DNA from: Halichondria panicea
Lineage: Eukaryota; Porifera; Demospongiae; Suberitida; Halichondriidae
Length of the DNA: 64,000 bases
Assembly: GCF_963675165.1 (NCBI RefSeq)
Contig: NC_087388.1
Coordinates: forward strand, 4,779,047 to 4,843,046
Direction of reading: 5' to 3'
Shown here: positions 46,157-59,080 of the stretch, piece after piece
Layout of the letters: each line of letters starts with the position of its first letter
How positions within the stretch are numbered: position 1 is the stretch's first letter
Position numbers and translations under genes: made by a program
The notes under the pieces: generated by a model
What the model was told of the DNA's origin: nothing
Databases searched by the model: none
The model's input: the letters and a program-made list of their open reading frames with translations, nothing else

Positions 46157-48475
46157 ATTAACTACTTTGGAGCACAGTTTGCTTTTGTGATTTGCAGTGC
46201 TTTGACATGAGCCAACTTGACCTGGTTTTTCTCAATGGTGGAGACTATTATGTTGGTTGGTGCATTCATGTTTTTGGGGCATGTAATATATAGGGAGCAC
46301 TTCACCACTTGGCCTGTTGTTACCAATGACATGCAGTCATGTGTATGATGAGGGTGTGATAAAGTAATTACAAACTTCAGATCCGGCCCCCAAAGCAATG
46401 AATATAGTTACTAATTACTTGCTATAAATGCTGCACTGCATGCATGCAGCAGGCATTGCTATACAAGTTCATGCATGCATGCATGTATTGAAAATTGTAA
46501 GTGATGTCTGGTGGATCCGGAACTAGTGATCATATCGGAGTGAATTCAGATTCACCACAAGTAATAATTCAGCCAGCAAATATACAGAGCGAGGATTCGG
46601 AATCTGCAAAGTTACAGTCTGCTAAGTTACATGCTTTTCATACTCTTATTCGGCCGTTCCATTTCTGCTTATGCTGATTTGTACCGTTTTCAGCCAAATA
46701 TCGCTGGTGAATCTGACCAACCAACTGAGACTGCACACATGGATAAACTGCAGCGACAACTCAACGGATAACGACTGTTTGAATCAATTGGATACAGAAG
46801 ATGAGGCCGAGGCTATAGCCGTGTTCTGGTACATTGTTATCATTTTGATAATTCCAAATCTGCACACTTTTATTATGTCATTCATGCATGGAGTGCTTTC
46901 GCAGCAGAATCCTTGGCCTTCTATTGTGTCTGGTTTTGTTGTAAGTTAAATATATCATTTACTGTATCAAAACATAACGATTGATGCATGTGTTTGGCAT
47001 AATTTTATTATTGAGCTGACGTTTTTATGACACTTGCTTACTTTCACACACCATAATTATATGCAGGGTGCACTGGTCTCTATCATTGAAGTCTGGGTAA
47101 TGTGTACTGTTATTTTCTTAGGAATCTCTGTCCTTCCACCTGGATTAAATCTTTTTTTGCTCAATGGAGTTTGTATTGTGCAGGTGATACTGGACATTTG
47201 TAACTGCAAAAAGAAAAGGTTTTCAAGGGGACAGTACTCCGAACTTAATGATCAAGAACGTAAGCAGAAGAAATTGAGCTTTAGGTGTTATCAACTCTTT
47301 GCTGGTGTGACATTTTTGGTATGTTTTTTATTTGTTCAAGTACCTTTAATGGCATTTCTAGAAAAATATCAGAAAGCATTTTTTAGTTTGCTATTGGGTA
47401 TGATATTTTTTACCCTTTTTTGGTTAAGAAATGCTCCAAACTGGATATCACAACTAGCATGCATTTTAACTTTCCAACAAGGTGACAAAATCCATCAAAA
47501 AGATTCGAAGTCAAGGAAAATGTACAAATCAAGTAAGTGTATTAGGTATAATTATGACCTTATTATACCCTAAACGGTTACTCTGTATTCAATTGAGTTA
47601 CCAAGTATTAAGTATTAGAACACACCTTAGCCAAGATTAATATTATTATTCTAACATCGCTTCGCTCTCCCTCACAATCAATGTTCTTCCCTATGATAGC
47701 AGAGCTACAGTGTCGTATTCAGGTAGGGGCTCAGGGTGTTCAAGCACCCCCCCTCAAGCTAAATTATTACTTTAACTTTCATAAATGGTAAGCAGCACTA
47801 GACCGGCTGGCCAGCCATATATCCGCAAGGGAAGATACTGGTGGCTAGCTTGCCTAAGTGAGAGTTGTTTCAGTGGACTTTTAATCAGTAGTATGAAATC
47901 ATCATGTACGTGGTTCGTACATGGTCATATTGAGGTGCATGCGTGGGTTTATGCGTGGGTTATGTTTGTGGTTATTCGAACCACACAACATAATCCAGAT
48001 TAACTACGTGGGTGAAATATGTAAATGACATTGATTCTGCACTCTGATAGGTTATTACTAGCCTCGAGACCAGGTAATCGGCCTGGATTCGAGGCTAGGT
48101 TATTACCAGATTCAGGTAGAATGGCACAACTCTCAAATAAGCAGATGTAGAACTGGCCAAGCGAGTCTAGAGCAGCACTATATATCTAGGCATTCAGATT
48201 GAAAGCTATATAGCCTTGATATAAATAAAAGCAAATAACTTGGCCTGTGCATGCTTAATGATTGAGACCATACCTTAAAAACCTTGTCATTCGCAATAAA
48301 AGTGGGTGTGGCTTCCGTGCATGAGTGTCAACATTTTTACGCACTCTTAACATTCTTCTACTGCATTTCCTAGAAAAACGTCACCGAGATTATTTGACGA
48401 GCAAAGCGAGCCCTGGTCACACTAGCGACTTTAATTTACACCATGCATTTTTCTGTTTATATATATAGCGCAACT

Positions 48476-48692
48476 CGTATAGTGCAAAATGTTTGAGGCA
48501 CTTAAATTTCGTTGAATAGTCTTTTTGTTGACTAATTTTCGTGGGTTGATTGCTTACCTGCAGCCATGCCTTATATATACTTTTTACACATTGCAGATAA
48601 TTACAACTAAACAATTAATTTTCGTGTATAGGATTGCTAACCCACGAACACAACGAAAATTAAGCCCCTTGAAAATGTCGCGCTATACGGTA
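48476..48692. mobile_element. MITE of the ACCGTATAGCG family in chitin synthase intron 2
   Basis: The left arm CGTATAGTGCAAAATGTTTG and the right arm CTTGAAAATGTCGCGCTATACGGTA pair. The interior resembles the element at 59081-59312 (GCCATGCC, CGTGTATAGGATTGCTAACCC). Confidence 0.7.
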
Positions 48693-48790
48693 TGATTTAT
48701 GTTTTATGGTGGGAGGGGGGGCCATAAAATACAAATGAGGGCGAAGCAGCGCTTGTGCTGCACAGGGAGTGAGTTTGGAAGATGTGTTGG

Positions 48791-49838
48791 TCCATCAGGA
48801 GCACATAAAGGGAAGGAGCATCTAACTGTGTAGAAGAGCTGTTGTCTAAGGGGTTTGACCAAAATTAATATCTTCTTGTGTAGTTGTGAAATATGTGAAT
48901 ATGATTACCAGTACTTGTAATGATATTCAGAGAAATGTTGCTCTAGCTGTTGTGGTTTTGTCAGCTTGTACTTGTTACTATAATTATTTAGACAACAGTA
49001 ATTGTAGGGGAGTTAGATACGGTGGCCCTGAGGTACACACCTACTCCATTTTTCATTTGCGGTTCATTTTGCGATTCATTGATTTTGCAGTTCAACTGTG
49101 CTTCTGCAATTCGCTTTTGCAGTTCGCTTTTGCAATTCACTTTTGCAGTTGACTTCTGCAGTTGGCTTTTGCAGCTCACTTCTGCAATTCGCTTTTGCAG
49201 TTCTCTTTTGCAGTTTGCTTCTGCTTTTGAAGTTGTCTGGCTTCTGCTCAATCATATGTGCTTTAATAAGAAACAAGCAAGAGTTATGTATAGCTATAGC
49301 TAGCTAGCTATGTCTCAGTCTGCTGTGTCTGTCTGTGTTTAACGTTTATCATGGCACATTAATCTACACAACAACTCAACGGTATAGCCTATATAGGGTA
49401 GGATGTATGCAGATATTAAATACCCCAGATCTGTTGATAAAATACTTTTACTCGTGAAGACCAAACACAGACTGCGGAGATATTAGACACACAGCTATAG
49501 CTATAGCCAGCATAATATTCTCTTGCCTGTTTCTTATTGAATTGCTAATTATGTTTATGGTAACCTGTTTCTACAGGCTTGCCATCAGCATTTCAGTATA
49601 CACATGTACTTTTCATTTATTTTGCCCTTATGTTGTCACGTGATTATTGTGATTGAGCAACTGCAAAAGCAAACTGCAAAAGCAAACTGCAAAAGCGAAC
49701 TGCAAAAGCGAACTGCAAAAGCGAACTGCAGAAGCGCAGTTGAATTGCAAAATGAACCGCAAATGAAAAATGGAGTAGGTGTATACCTCAGGGCTACCGT
49801 AGTTAGATGCTCCTTCTCTTTATGTGCTCCTGGTCCAT
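48791..49838. mobile_element. Foldback element FB2 with 12-bp arrays
   Basis: The outer arms AGGAGCACATAAAGGGAAGG (48797 on) and CTTCTCTTTATGTGCTCCTG (ending near 49832) are inverted copies. The inner arms 49016-49072 and 49748-49798 also pair (TACTCCATTTTTCATTTGCG and its complement). Next to them are arrays of 12-bp units in opposite orientation: TTTTGCAGTTCGC-like at about 49090-49225 and GCGAACTGCAAAA-like at about 49660-49745. The plan matches FB1 but the satellite is unrelated. No transposase was seen. Confidence 0.8.
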
Positions 49839-50024
49839 GAGAGTTTAGTTGCCAAAACAATTCCTATAGATCTCTTGTTGGGTCACTGGTTGAAGTTTGG
49901 TGGCTCGTAATTTGTGGTGTTTGTGCAGGGTTGGATTTATAGGGGATTTTGGCATTCAAATGAGTCCATGTTATAATATCTTATAGTGCTCAGCGAAAAG
50001 GTATATGCTTAGTTATACAGTCAT

Positions 50025-50290
50025 GTCGGTAAGTCAATCAATAGATGAGAAAAAGCAGAGGTCCAAGTACACTTCCTTGTTGTACACCAAAAATCACAGT
50101 CTGCAAGCAAGGATGATGAATAAAAGTTGTTAAACTATTAAGGTGGATACGACCACTTAGATAAGACTTGAACCAGAACCATAATAGGTTGCCATGCAGT
50201 TATACCTATGAGCCAAAATAGTTCCTTGTGGGGCACTGAATCGAGCGCTTTTCTATAATCAAAATATACTATGCCTTGTCTATAATTATG
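50025..50290 (-). mobile_element. LINE reverse-transcriptase fragment
   Basis: The minus strand encodes GVQQGSVLGPLLF, a hallmark of non-LTR retrotransposon reverse transcriptases, preceded by a DSVPHKELF-like stretch. The fragment is short and interrupted. It lies in intron 2 of chitin synthase copy A. Confidence 0.65.
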
Positions 50291-52765
50291 TATTTAAATA
50301 CGATGGGTACTGTTAAGAGTTCATTAGGTGACAATAATTATTGCAACAGTCGACATGCAGTATAGACTAGCAGAATTGTGTACAATAGCGCTTCCATTAT
50401 GCATGCATGCATGGCATATCTTGTGTACAGTTTAAATTATAGGTTTTTGTGGGCTATAATTATTGCCTAAACCAATGACAAGCAACACGTCAGTGACATC
50501 ATGACAATCGTGCATTTTACATTTTGCAGGTCTCATCAATGCAACAGTTCGTTTGATATGCTACCCGTTTTTTGCTTACTTGGTATTCCGAAACATGACT
50601 CACCACAAAATAGATCCTTGGTGTTCAGAGTGCACAAATCTTCAGGGTATAACACTTGCTCCGTTTCTGATTCAAATCTTCACCACTTATGGTGCATACT
50701 GGATTGCGTGGTTTGCTAGTGCAATGGCACTGAGGAGGAGTATTTTTGCTGCTTTGATTTTCTCTACTCCAGTATCTATTGCAGCATACTATGGAAGTGC
50801 TGCGATGAAGGTAGCTGCCCCATTCTTCTTTTTGAATATCACTGAACACAGCGACATTGATGTTATTCATGACCCAACAATTCAACCTTGGTACATTATT
50901 GGCATGGTTTTTGGTTCTCTCGTTTGGATTGCTTTCACATTTGTGTTGATTGTACATTGTTATAGATATAAAGGTAAAGTAATGGCTTTAGATAAGGACA
51001 TATTTATGACGCCGTACTATGATAGCATTTTCTTCCAACAACATCTTTTTCTCAATATGAAGATTCAAAGAGCAACTAAACCTAACACTTAGCAAACTGA
51101 AAATGTATATATGTTTACCAATGTACCAGGAGAGTGCTGAAGAAATGAAAACACTGCTGGAATCTGTCAGGGGATTTGCACTTACTGCAGCAGGAAAGGT
51201 TGATGGTAATGAGTACGAATGCCATATTGTAATCGACAATGGTGCCCAAAATACAAAAACGACAAAATTCTCCAGCCAACTTTTGGAACTAATTAAGGAA
51301 ACAACTGGAAAAGACTGCGCAGATGCAAAATATGAGACAAAATACGGTTGGTGCTGTAGATGGGAGCCAGGGTTCAATGGTATTCCGCTCATTGTCCATC
51401 TCAAAGATCCCACTAAGGTGAGGGACAAGAAACGATGGAGCCAAGTGCTGTACATGAAGCTCATAATCGAACACTACCTAAAGGATAAGCCGATGGAAAA
51501 TGCTTATACCCTCACAACAGATGGTGATGTCAGCTTTGATTATCAATCTGTTGATCGTCTGATTGATAGAATGAAATCTAATAAAACGGTTGGTTGTGTG
51601 TGTGCTCGAACCCACCCAAAAGGATCGGGGATTCTTTACTGGTATCAGCAATTTGACTATGCTATCGGACACTGGCTTCAGAAATCAGCAGAAGATGTTC
51701 TAGGCTGTGTGCTGTGCTGCCCAGGCTGCTTCAGTTTGTTCAGGTGCACAGCTCTCAAAGAGGCACTTGATGAATATTCCAAGCCGGCCGAGAATGGAAT
51801 TGAATTTTTAAGGAGGAATATGGGAGAAGATCGATGGCTGTGCACATTGCTAATTGAGAAGGGTTACAGGCTTGTTTACTGTGCTATATCGTCGGTTAAG
51901 ACTTCCTGTCCTGAATCATTCGCTCAGTTTTTCGCTCAGCGAAGAAGATGGATACCTTCAACTATTGCCAACATAGCTAGCTTGATCTCAAAACGCTCAG
52001 TTATAACAAAACATAGCAATTACATATCTGCTCTCTTCATTCTGTACCAAATTCTAAACATTGTATCAACTGCAATTTCTCCAGCAACTGTAGTGTTTAT
52101 GATTTCCAATGGACTAAAATCGGCATACGGGTTGTCTGAAACTGCAAACCAGGCACTTATTGGGTTTGTGATAATTCTTGGCATTGTTTTTGGACTTATC
52201 TGTCTGTTTGCCGATGATAAAACACAAATCGATATAGCCAAAATACTCACGCTGGTTTTTATTGTCTTGATGATTCTCGTATTGGTTGGTCTAGCCAAAG
52301 AAATGGTTCACCTCATACCCCATTACCACCCAAACAATCCAGCACTTCTTAATTGCACAAGTGTCATGAACGATACTCAAAAGTACGAAGAATGTATCAC
52401 TCACTATTTACCGCCAGTAAGTTTGATCTACTTGGCATTCTTCACGACAATCTTCGCACTCACAGCATTTTTCCACTTCTCTGAATGGACAAATATACTC
52501 CACGGCCTGACATTTTTTATTGCATTGCCAACAGGGTACTTTCTACTTCCTATCTACTGCGCTGCAAATTTGAAAAACCAGAGCTGGGGTACATGAGAGG
52601 AGAGAGACAAAAAAGACAAAGGGTTGATTGATTACATAAAGGTTGGTTGGAGTTACGTGAATTGCTGTATATCAGGGACGTGCTCTAATTTGGAAGCTAA
52701 CAAAGGTACATACAAAATTAAAAGTACATATATATACATAGTTATACACGCTGTATTCATATAAG

Positions 52766-52926
52766 TATAATCTAGCAGGTAATTTTCGTATGAACTGCCC
52801 AAAATATTCCTATAGCTCAGGATCAATTTTATGATAGTGACGTTGAACCTATAATTGCAGTGATGCTCTACAATATAAAATATACGAAAATGTCTACCAT
52901 ACGAACATAACCCGCTATATACGATA
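52766..52926. mobile_element. Degenerate MITE of the ACCGTATAGCG family
   Basis: The left arm AGCAGGTAATTTTCGTATG and the right arm ATACGAACATAACCCGCTAT form an imperfect inverted repeat in an intron of chitin synthase copy A. Confidence 0.45.
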
Positions 52927-53996
52927 ATTGAATGACACATGTTGTTTTGTTGTTTTTATCTACCACAGTAGTAGGTGATTCCAATCAGAAAGCAGATAAC
53001 AGCTCGAAATTTACTCCAAGTAAGACCCTATTATAGGAGCATTTTCGTATAATTTATACTGATAATGTAAAGCTCTAAATTTGAATTTTTCCATGCAGTT
53101 GAACTTGTGGAGAGTCATAGAAATCAAGAGGAGGTAGAGTTCTGGAAGGAAGCAAGTGTCATTGACATACTTCGTAAACCATCACAGCAGAATGCGAGAG
53201 ATGAGGAAACCCCATCTACAGTATCAGATTCTAATTCGGAAGCTAAAGCTAGCCAAAGTGATTGCATGCCATTCATACAACATTATTTTAGTAACATAAT
53301 AAGCGCTTGAGTGCCGAGTGTCAGTCATTCCATGCATGTTTTACATGTAATTTTATTAATTTTAGGTGTCACTGATGTGGAACAAGATGAGATTGTCAAA
53401 AGTAAGATCTAGTAAGAGTGCATGTTAGGACTATAATTATGCGCAGTTTGATTAAAGAAGTGCATGTATATGACTAATACAGTGTTAACATTAATGTAGC
53501 TCCAATTAATGTAGCTCCAAAATTAACACTATATATAATCATACAGGTAAACCTAAAGAGAGTCAAGACGATCACAAAGCAGAGAAGAACATCGAATCTT
53601 GTGAACAAGAAGGAGAAGCTAGAAAAGCAAACAACCAACAAGAGACGAAAATTAAAGAATCCCTCTCTACCTTACGAAACACATCGCTTGCGGCTTTGTT
53701 TGTCGTAAATATTTTGTGGATACTACTTCTTTATACTATTGAGTTTGTAGAGATACATAAATGTATATATCAAACCATTTGGAGTGAGGACGTTCGAGCT
53801 TGTCTTTCTTTCCTTGTATGCTCTGCTACTTTTCATCCAATTTGCTGCGATGATTATTCACCGAATCATCACTTTGGTGCACTACATTGGAACTTTTTCG
53901 AAGGGTACAGAGGGCGAAGAGACGAGTGAGGGATGTATGGCGGCCTGTGTGAGCTGTCTTGATACTTCTGAGCTGTTCATAAATAAGACTTGGTAG

Positions 53997-55093
53997 ATAT
54001 AATTATACACTTTTCGACTGTGTAGCTAATACGTAGGTATAATAGTTTGCACGGTTATTAATGTTAGTATAGCAACTCCTGCATATAGTGCAATATTGTT
54101 TTTGTTTGAACAGATGTTATTATAGCAACTTGCACATAATTTTTATTAATTTTCACTGTGTTATTAATTCACAAAACGATTAACATAATGTTCCAGTCTC
54201 TTGCACAGCTTATAATAACAACTATAGCTGCATGTGATTGTACAGTGAATATAAAATTATTTATATAGCTGTAACAATTAACAGTCTCTGCTATACAAGC
54301 ATAATTACAGAAAGTGAGTCCGAGCTGAGTTCTTCAAGTTAGCAGGAACTACATCATGCATGCAGACAATCACAGCGACCAATAAATTATAATTGCAAGC
54401 TGCATCAAACATTTTAAGAAGACTATAGATGTTGATGATAGCTCAGCCAATAGCAGACAAAACAACCTAGAGAGACTAACTACCATGCATAATTGATATA
54501 CGGTTGCGGAATATATACGATTCTTGTATTAATTTTGCAAATGCTACACAATTAATAACGAAAGAATAATACCACCTCCTTTTGAGATCAACGGCAATGA
54601 AGTGGCTATAATAATTATTATGCTATAATTATTATTATTATCACATTTGTGGATTTGTATTTGCAGGTTTTCAGATCTGGTCTTTCCTGAGATATAACAA
54701 CATAATTTTTGAATGGACGAAAGTCCTCACACACAAAATGAAATATCGAATAGCTTTTTCCATGTGGGTGTAATTCCACATGGCCTCACCTAATGAGGAA
54801 TTTGTATATTGTGTGACTATGTCTTTAGCAACACACCTGCATGGTGCATGGGAGTACCGTAGTTGTATTTAATGCTGCCTGCATAGTTGACTTTGTGTGT
54901 ACATCAATTGAACTAGAGTTTACCACTCTTCAGAATCTATTGTACAACTCTTCCTTATATACCCTACACAATATAAATTGTCTAGAATCGGGTATATAAC
55001 GTATGTGTGTGTTCTAATGAATTTAATAGTGAAAAATGCTGTAATATTATAATAATTATGTTTGCATGCCCCCCCACACACACACACACACAG
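53997..55093. other. Intergenic spacer; duplication begins near 54660
   Basis: The first 660 bp is AT-rich with no gene. From about 54660 the sequence (TGAATGGACGAAAGTCCTCA, CATCACCTAATGAG-like, TTAGCAACACACCT) follows G-alpha intron 3 (37595 onward), which marks the left edge of the second segmental duplication. Confidence 0.6.
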
Positions 55094-56724
55094 GATTTAA
55101 GACACACGACAGGTGTTCACTGTGGTCATGCAGTCAAACTGGCGATATCAACTGAATTTGTGGGTCAGATGAAGCTGTGGAACGACCCAGGAGTGCAAAA
55201 ATGTTTCACTAGAGCAAGAGAGTATCAACTCAACGACTCGACTGAATAGTGAGTCATGTCTCTTTGGGGCAGGGGCAGTGAGTAGTGAGTCATGCATGTC
55301 TCTTTAGGAGGGGAGGGGGAAGTCAGTAGTGAGTCATGTGAACAGCTTTTTGCTGAACATGTTGTAGAGAGCTGTCTCGGGGGAAGGGAGGGGTACAATG
55401 CGTACATTTACTGTATATTGTGGAACCTTTCATTAAGGACACTTTTGAAGGGGCGTAAAAAGGAATTTTTTTCTGTTCAAACATAGTGAGGGATTTTTGC
55501 ATACAGAGTATCAACTGTAATGGTATGGTTAGCCCATCCTAGGTTTCAATCCATACCCCTCTCCCCCTCAGCTACCTGAGCTTGTTGGACCGCTTGGGTA
55601 ACCCTACCTACATCCCGTCGAAGCAGTATGTGCTCAGAACAAGAGAGTCAAAACCACTGGCATCGTAGAGACTTTCTTCGACTACAGAAATCTCAACTTT
55701 ATGTGAGTGGATTGGCGTAGATTATGTGATAGGGGTGATTAGAACTTCTAAATATTGGGACCTGTGGCAATGTCTTGAGGTTGCCAGATTTGAGTTGATT
55801 ACTATTTCTATGTGTTTGCATTTGTTGAGTTGGAACATGGTTAAGTTGAACCAAGGGCGTATATAACCGCCTATTTGTTCATGTCGGTATACTGGATTCT
55901 TTTTTTAGCTTAGTACCCTCCTTTCCTTCTCCCCCGTTTACAGAACTGTATGACTGAGAGTATGAAACTGTTTGACTCAACCGCTGGTTTGAAGAGACGT
56001 CTATTATTCTCTTCCATGACAAAGAAGGATCTATTTGTTGAGAAGATAGTCAAATCACCCCTCACTCTGGCCTTCCCTGAATACACTGGTGAGTGCATAG
56101 GTGTGTGATTCTATGAGGATATGTGTTTGCATGCTCTGTCTTGCTGTGTTAGTAACTCCTTATTTGGTAGTTTTATCACTCAGTGAATTAAGCCACTCTT
56201 CAAGAGTTTTGTGTTTATAGAAGTCTTGCATTTTTAAATTACAGAAGACCACTGGCATTTAATGAAATTCATAGTTAAAGCTTATCGTGTGTGTCTTTCT
56301 TTAATGGCTATTATCTCCCCCTTATTGTGTGTACACATTTTGGTCCAGTGGTTAGATTGTGCTCACATGTATATACAAAATGTACCAACTCAGATAGGGC
56401 TCATTACAATGTTGTAGCTAAGGCTTGTTAATTGCAGCTTATAGCTAGGCTTTCTTGTAATTAAGGCCTATATACTTTCAATTTTATTGTATGACCCTAA
56501 TCTATGACCTCACCAACCTCTTTTCACATGCAGGTCCCAATACTTACGATGACTGCAAGAACTGCATCAGAGTGAAGTTCAAAGATCTGAACCACCAAAA
56601 AGCCAAGAAAGAAATATACTCTCACTTCACATGCGCTACAGATACAGGGAACATTCAATTTGTGTTTGATGCAGTCACAGACGTTATAATCAGAAAGCAA
56701 TTAAGAGATGTTGGTTTGTATTAA
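55094..56724 (+). pseudogene. G-alpha pseudogene, 5'-truncated
   Basis: This is a copy of G-alpha exons 4 (55095-55248), 5 (about 55572-55700), 7 (55945-56092) and 8 (56535-56724). Exon 4 has several indels near its start and loses frame. Exon 5 has a 2-nt insertion within the switch I codons, followed by a stop. Exon 6, with the DVGGQ motif, is absent. Exon 7 lacks nine bases and is altered so that the NKKD motif reads TKKD in a shifted context. Exon 8 alone is intact (TCATDT; ends DVGLY). Exons 1-3, including the P-loop, are not present upstream. It cannot encode a GTPase. Confidence 0.85.
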
Positions 56725-57451
56725 CCAGTCAATTATTGTATGAATCATTTACAATTTATGTGCCTCTGTTCTGTTTGTCTGTCTATATATGATTTGTGAA
56801 TTAGTTATTGCTGCTACTGTATTCTGTATGTTAAGGATGGCAATTAAATTGAGTGCAAGCGTGTGTCTATACACGTAGTACGTAGGTTAAAACAAAAGAG
56901 CTTGTATATAGAGTCACTGTGTATAAAGTGCATGCATAATAGTGCATTGTATGGGGATGAGTTATATCATAGGTTATATTGTCTCGGAGTTGTAAGTTGT
57001 ACAGTCAGCATAATGAAAGATTCTCAGATCATAACAATGACATTCTTTTATGGGCTGGTTTATATATGGGTGCTGCATAGTGCTATGAACAATAGATACA
57101 TGTGTGGATGCTTGTACTACTTGCACAAGCAATTTAGCAATAAAAATAATGTTTTTCTTATAGTGCATGTTGATACATGTCTTGTTGCTGGCTTGTATAT
57201 GTAGCTATAAATTAATTATAGTGTCATATTATTTTCCTTATTGTCCATGCATATATATATGCTTTGAGTTTCTTGTGGGCACGATTCTATTCTTCTCTAC
57301 ATATACAATTAATTTGGCACATGAACGTAGTTGATAGTTTACTTATAAACAATTTGTGCTTTCCTCATGTATTGGTTAGCCTGACACAATTGCTTGTATT
57401 AGCTTGTTGCCTTGGATAGAGTATACATTCCCCTTGTTTTCGCTTTGGTTG

Positions 57452-57670
57452 GATCAGGCTCTGATCCAGCTGGCTATGAGGGTGCTCCATCGTCATGGCT
57501 ACTCGCCCATCTACACACCGTTCTTCATGAAGAAGGAGGTCATGCAGGAGTAGTTCTTATCAACTGTATTAGCTCAGTTAATATTTTGTTTCTGAGAACT
57601 GTCAAAACAGTTGCTCTGCATGAGGGTGCCCCAAAGGAGAACACAGAGTCCGAATACAGAGTGAGGACTG
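57452..57670 (+). pseudogene. Orphan seryl-tRNA synthetase exon
   Basis: The frame [20 protein letters not shown] followed by [11 protein letters not shown] (57452-57551) fits the catalytic domain of eukaryotic cytosolic SerRS, just before the VAQLSQFDE segment. It is preceded by an acceptor-like GGATCAG and runs directly into a stop codon with no donor. Further on, GAPKENTESEYRVRTVK (57625-57675) may be another captured coding piece. No other SerRS exon was seen nearby. Confidence 0.65.
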
Positions 57671-57807
57671 TGAAGCGTGTGATCCTGTTTTGACTGGCAG
57701 TGCCCGTAATCGATATTTTTTGGGTGCTTTCCTAGCCAATGTAGCATTTTTTACATTGCAAATGTTATTATGGACTGCATGTCTTGTGATTTGCATTGCT
57801 ATATATA

Positions 57808-58428
57808 CAGGGTTTTGCAGAATTCTTGCAACAGGGCTAAACAGACACAGCAATGACTTCCATATACAACTGCTGACTTATAATAATATTATTATGCAAT
57901 GGTCATCCTGAAATGTTGATGAGACAGGAGCTGACAAAAGAAATTGCCAGAGGAGATTTGGTTACAATAATTATAAGACCTTCTGTCTTCACGCTTATCA
58001 ATATCAGCCAATACCACTGTTTGGAGGGTATTTCGTTTATCAACCTTATGAATGCTTACAACCTTATGAGCTGATGCTCTCTGGACATCTTTCAATTCAA
58101 ATAACTATACACATACCAGGGTTTCATACAGGATTTTGAATTAGAGGGGATTTTAAAAAGTCACCAGAACATTTAAAAAAAGGTCAACAATACCCTGCCG
58201 GCTATGGACACTCAGTCTTACGACTGAGTACCTGAATGCAAATTTTAGGGAGGGGGGGGGATTGGAGCCAGAGGGGGATAATCATATATTCCTGTATGCT
58301 GCATATACAATACATGCATGTACACAAAATACATGTACACAAAATATTATAGTCAGCAGTTGACTTCCATATATGGAAGTCATTGCAGTGTCTGTTTAGC
58401 CCTGTTGCAAGGATTTTGCAAAACCCTG
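57808..58428. mobile_element. Inverted-repeat element with CAGGGTTTTGCA ends
   Basis: The ends of about 80 bp are inverted copies: CAGGGTTTTGCAGAATTCTT onward at the left, and GCAAGGATTTTGCAAAACCCTG at the right. Both are flanked by TA. The interior has no recognisable transposase. Confidence 0.8.
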
Positions 58429-58720
58429 TAATATCATTACCCTTAATTTGTTAAATGCTTTGTGGTTGCACTATATAGCTGTCTTTATCTATCCATATAT
58501 TACAGGATGTGAAAGCTTATAGAACTCTTGCATCGGTAGCCTTCTCATTCAGTGTAGCCACAGATGCTTTTCTTAGAGATCATGTATTCATTGTATTATT
58601 TATACAGAGCAAGGATTTGAGCATACAATTGCATGAGTAAGGCGGCTTAATGTGGACATGCTGTAAGCACACTACATGCACAGCTCCCTTCTGGGGCTGT
58701 CCCCGGGATGGTCCCTTGCC

Positions 58721-58970
58721 AAATAATGGTGTGGTAAATTTATTGTATATCTACAAGAATGCCTTTGTGAATGCAGGTCCCAATGGACTAGCCTCAGCAT
58801 TGCCAAATAATGGTGTGGTAAATTTATTGTATATCTACAAGAATGCCTTTGTGAATGCAGGTCCCAATGGACTAGCCTCAGCATTGCAAATAATGGTGTG
58901 GTAAATTTATTGTATATGTATAAGAATGCCTTCCTTGTGAATGCAGGTCCCAATGGACTAGCCTCAGCAG
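58721..58970. repeat. 84-bp tandem repeat, three copies
   Basis: The unit AAATAATGGTGTGGTAAATT continues through CTACAAGAATGCCTTTGTGA and GTCCCAATGGACTAGCCTCA. The repeat gives long frames that are not genes. Confidence 0.9.
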
Positions 58971-59080
58971 TCAGCAACCCATTCAGATTTTTGCTGTACG
59001 AGTCTATGATTAATTATGGGTTTACGGAAATAATTTTTTTTTTTTTTTTTTTTATGAAAGATTTAGCAATTAATTGCAAA

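Larger units (their letters stand above)
46504..53996 (+). pseudogene. Chitin synthase copy A, full length but with lesions
   Basis: The exons are 46504-46940, 47067-47532, 50530 to about 52645, 52972-53019, 53099 to about 53254, 53366-53401 and 53547-53996. It is an animal-type family 2 glycosyltransferase that polymerises UDP-GlcNAc into chitin at the plasma membrane. N-terminal helices come in exons 1-2, and the catalytic core in exon 3 has TDGDVSFD, PGCFSLFR, GEDRWLC and QRRRW (donor, acceptor and product-site motifs of the family). These are followed by C-terminal helices and the conserved SWGT near 52593. Four breaks are visible: a 1-nt deletion near 46652 compared with copy B, an extra nucleotide near 51089, TGA at 52594-52596 immediately after SWGT where the family has Arg, and a shift near 53784 inside the last membrane region (FELVFLSLYALLLFIQFAAM continues in another frame). 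It is either a young pseudogene or affected by assembly errors. Confidence 0.8.

Noticed and set aside
48988-49303. Frames with repeated QLQKRTAKANC or LLQFAFAVRFC peptides, also at 49604-49860
   Set aside because: They are translations of the 12-bp arrays of FB2 on either strand.
57690-57911. Small hydrophobic protein gene (73 codons)
   Set aside because: It overlaps the end of the inverted-repeat element at 57808 and has no conserved partner in the first duplication unit.
58650-58977. Frames with repeated NNGVVNLLYIYKNAFVNAGP
   Set aside because: They are a product of the 84-bp tandem repeat without independent evidence of coding.
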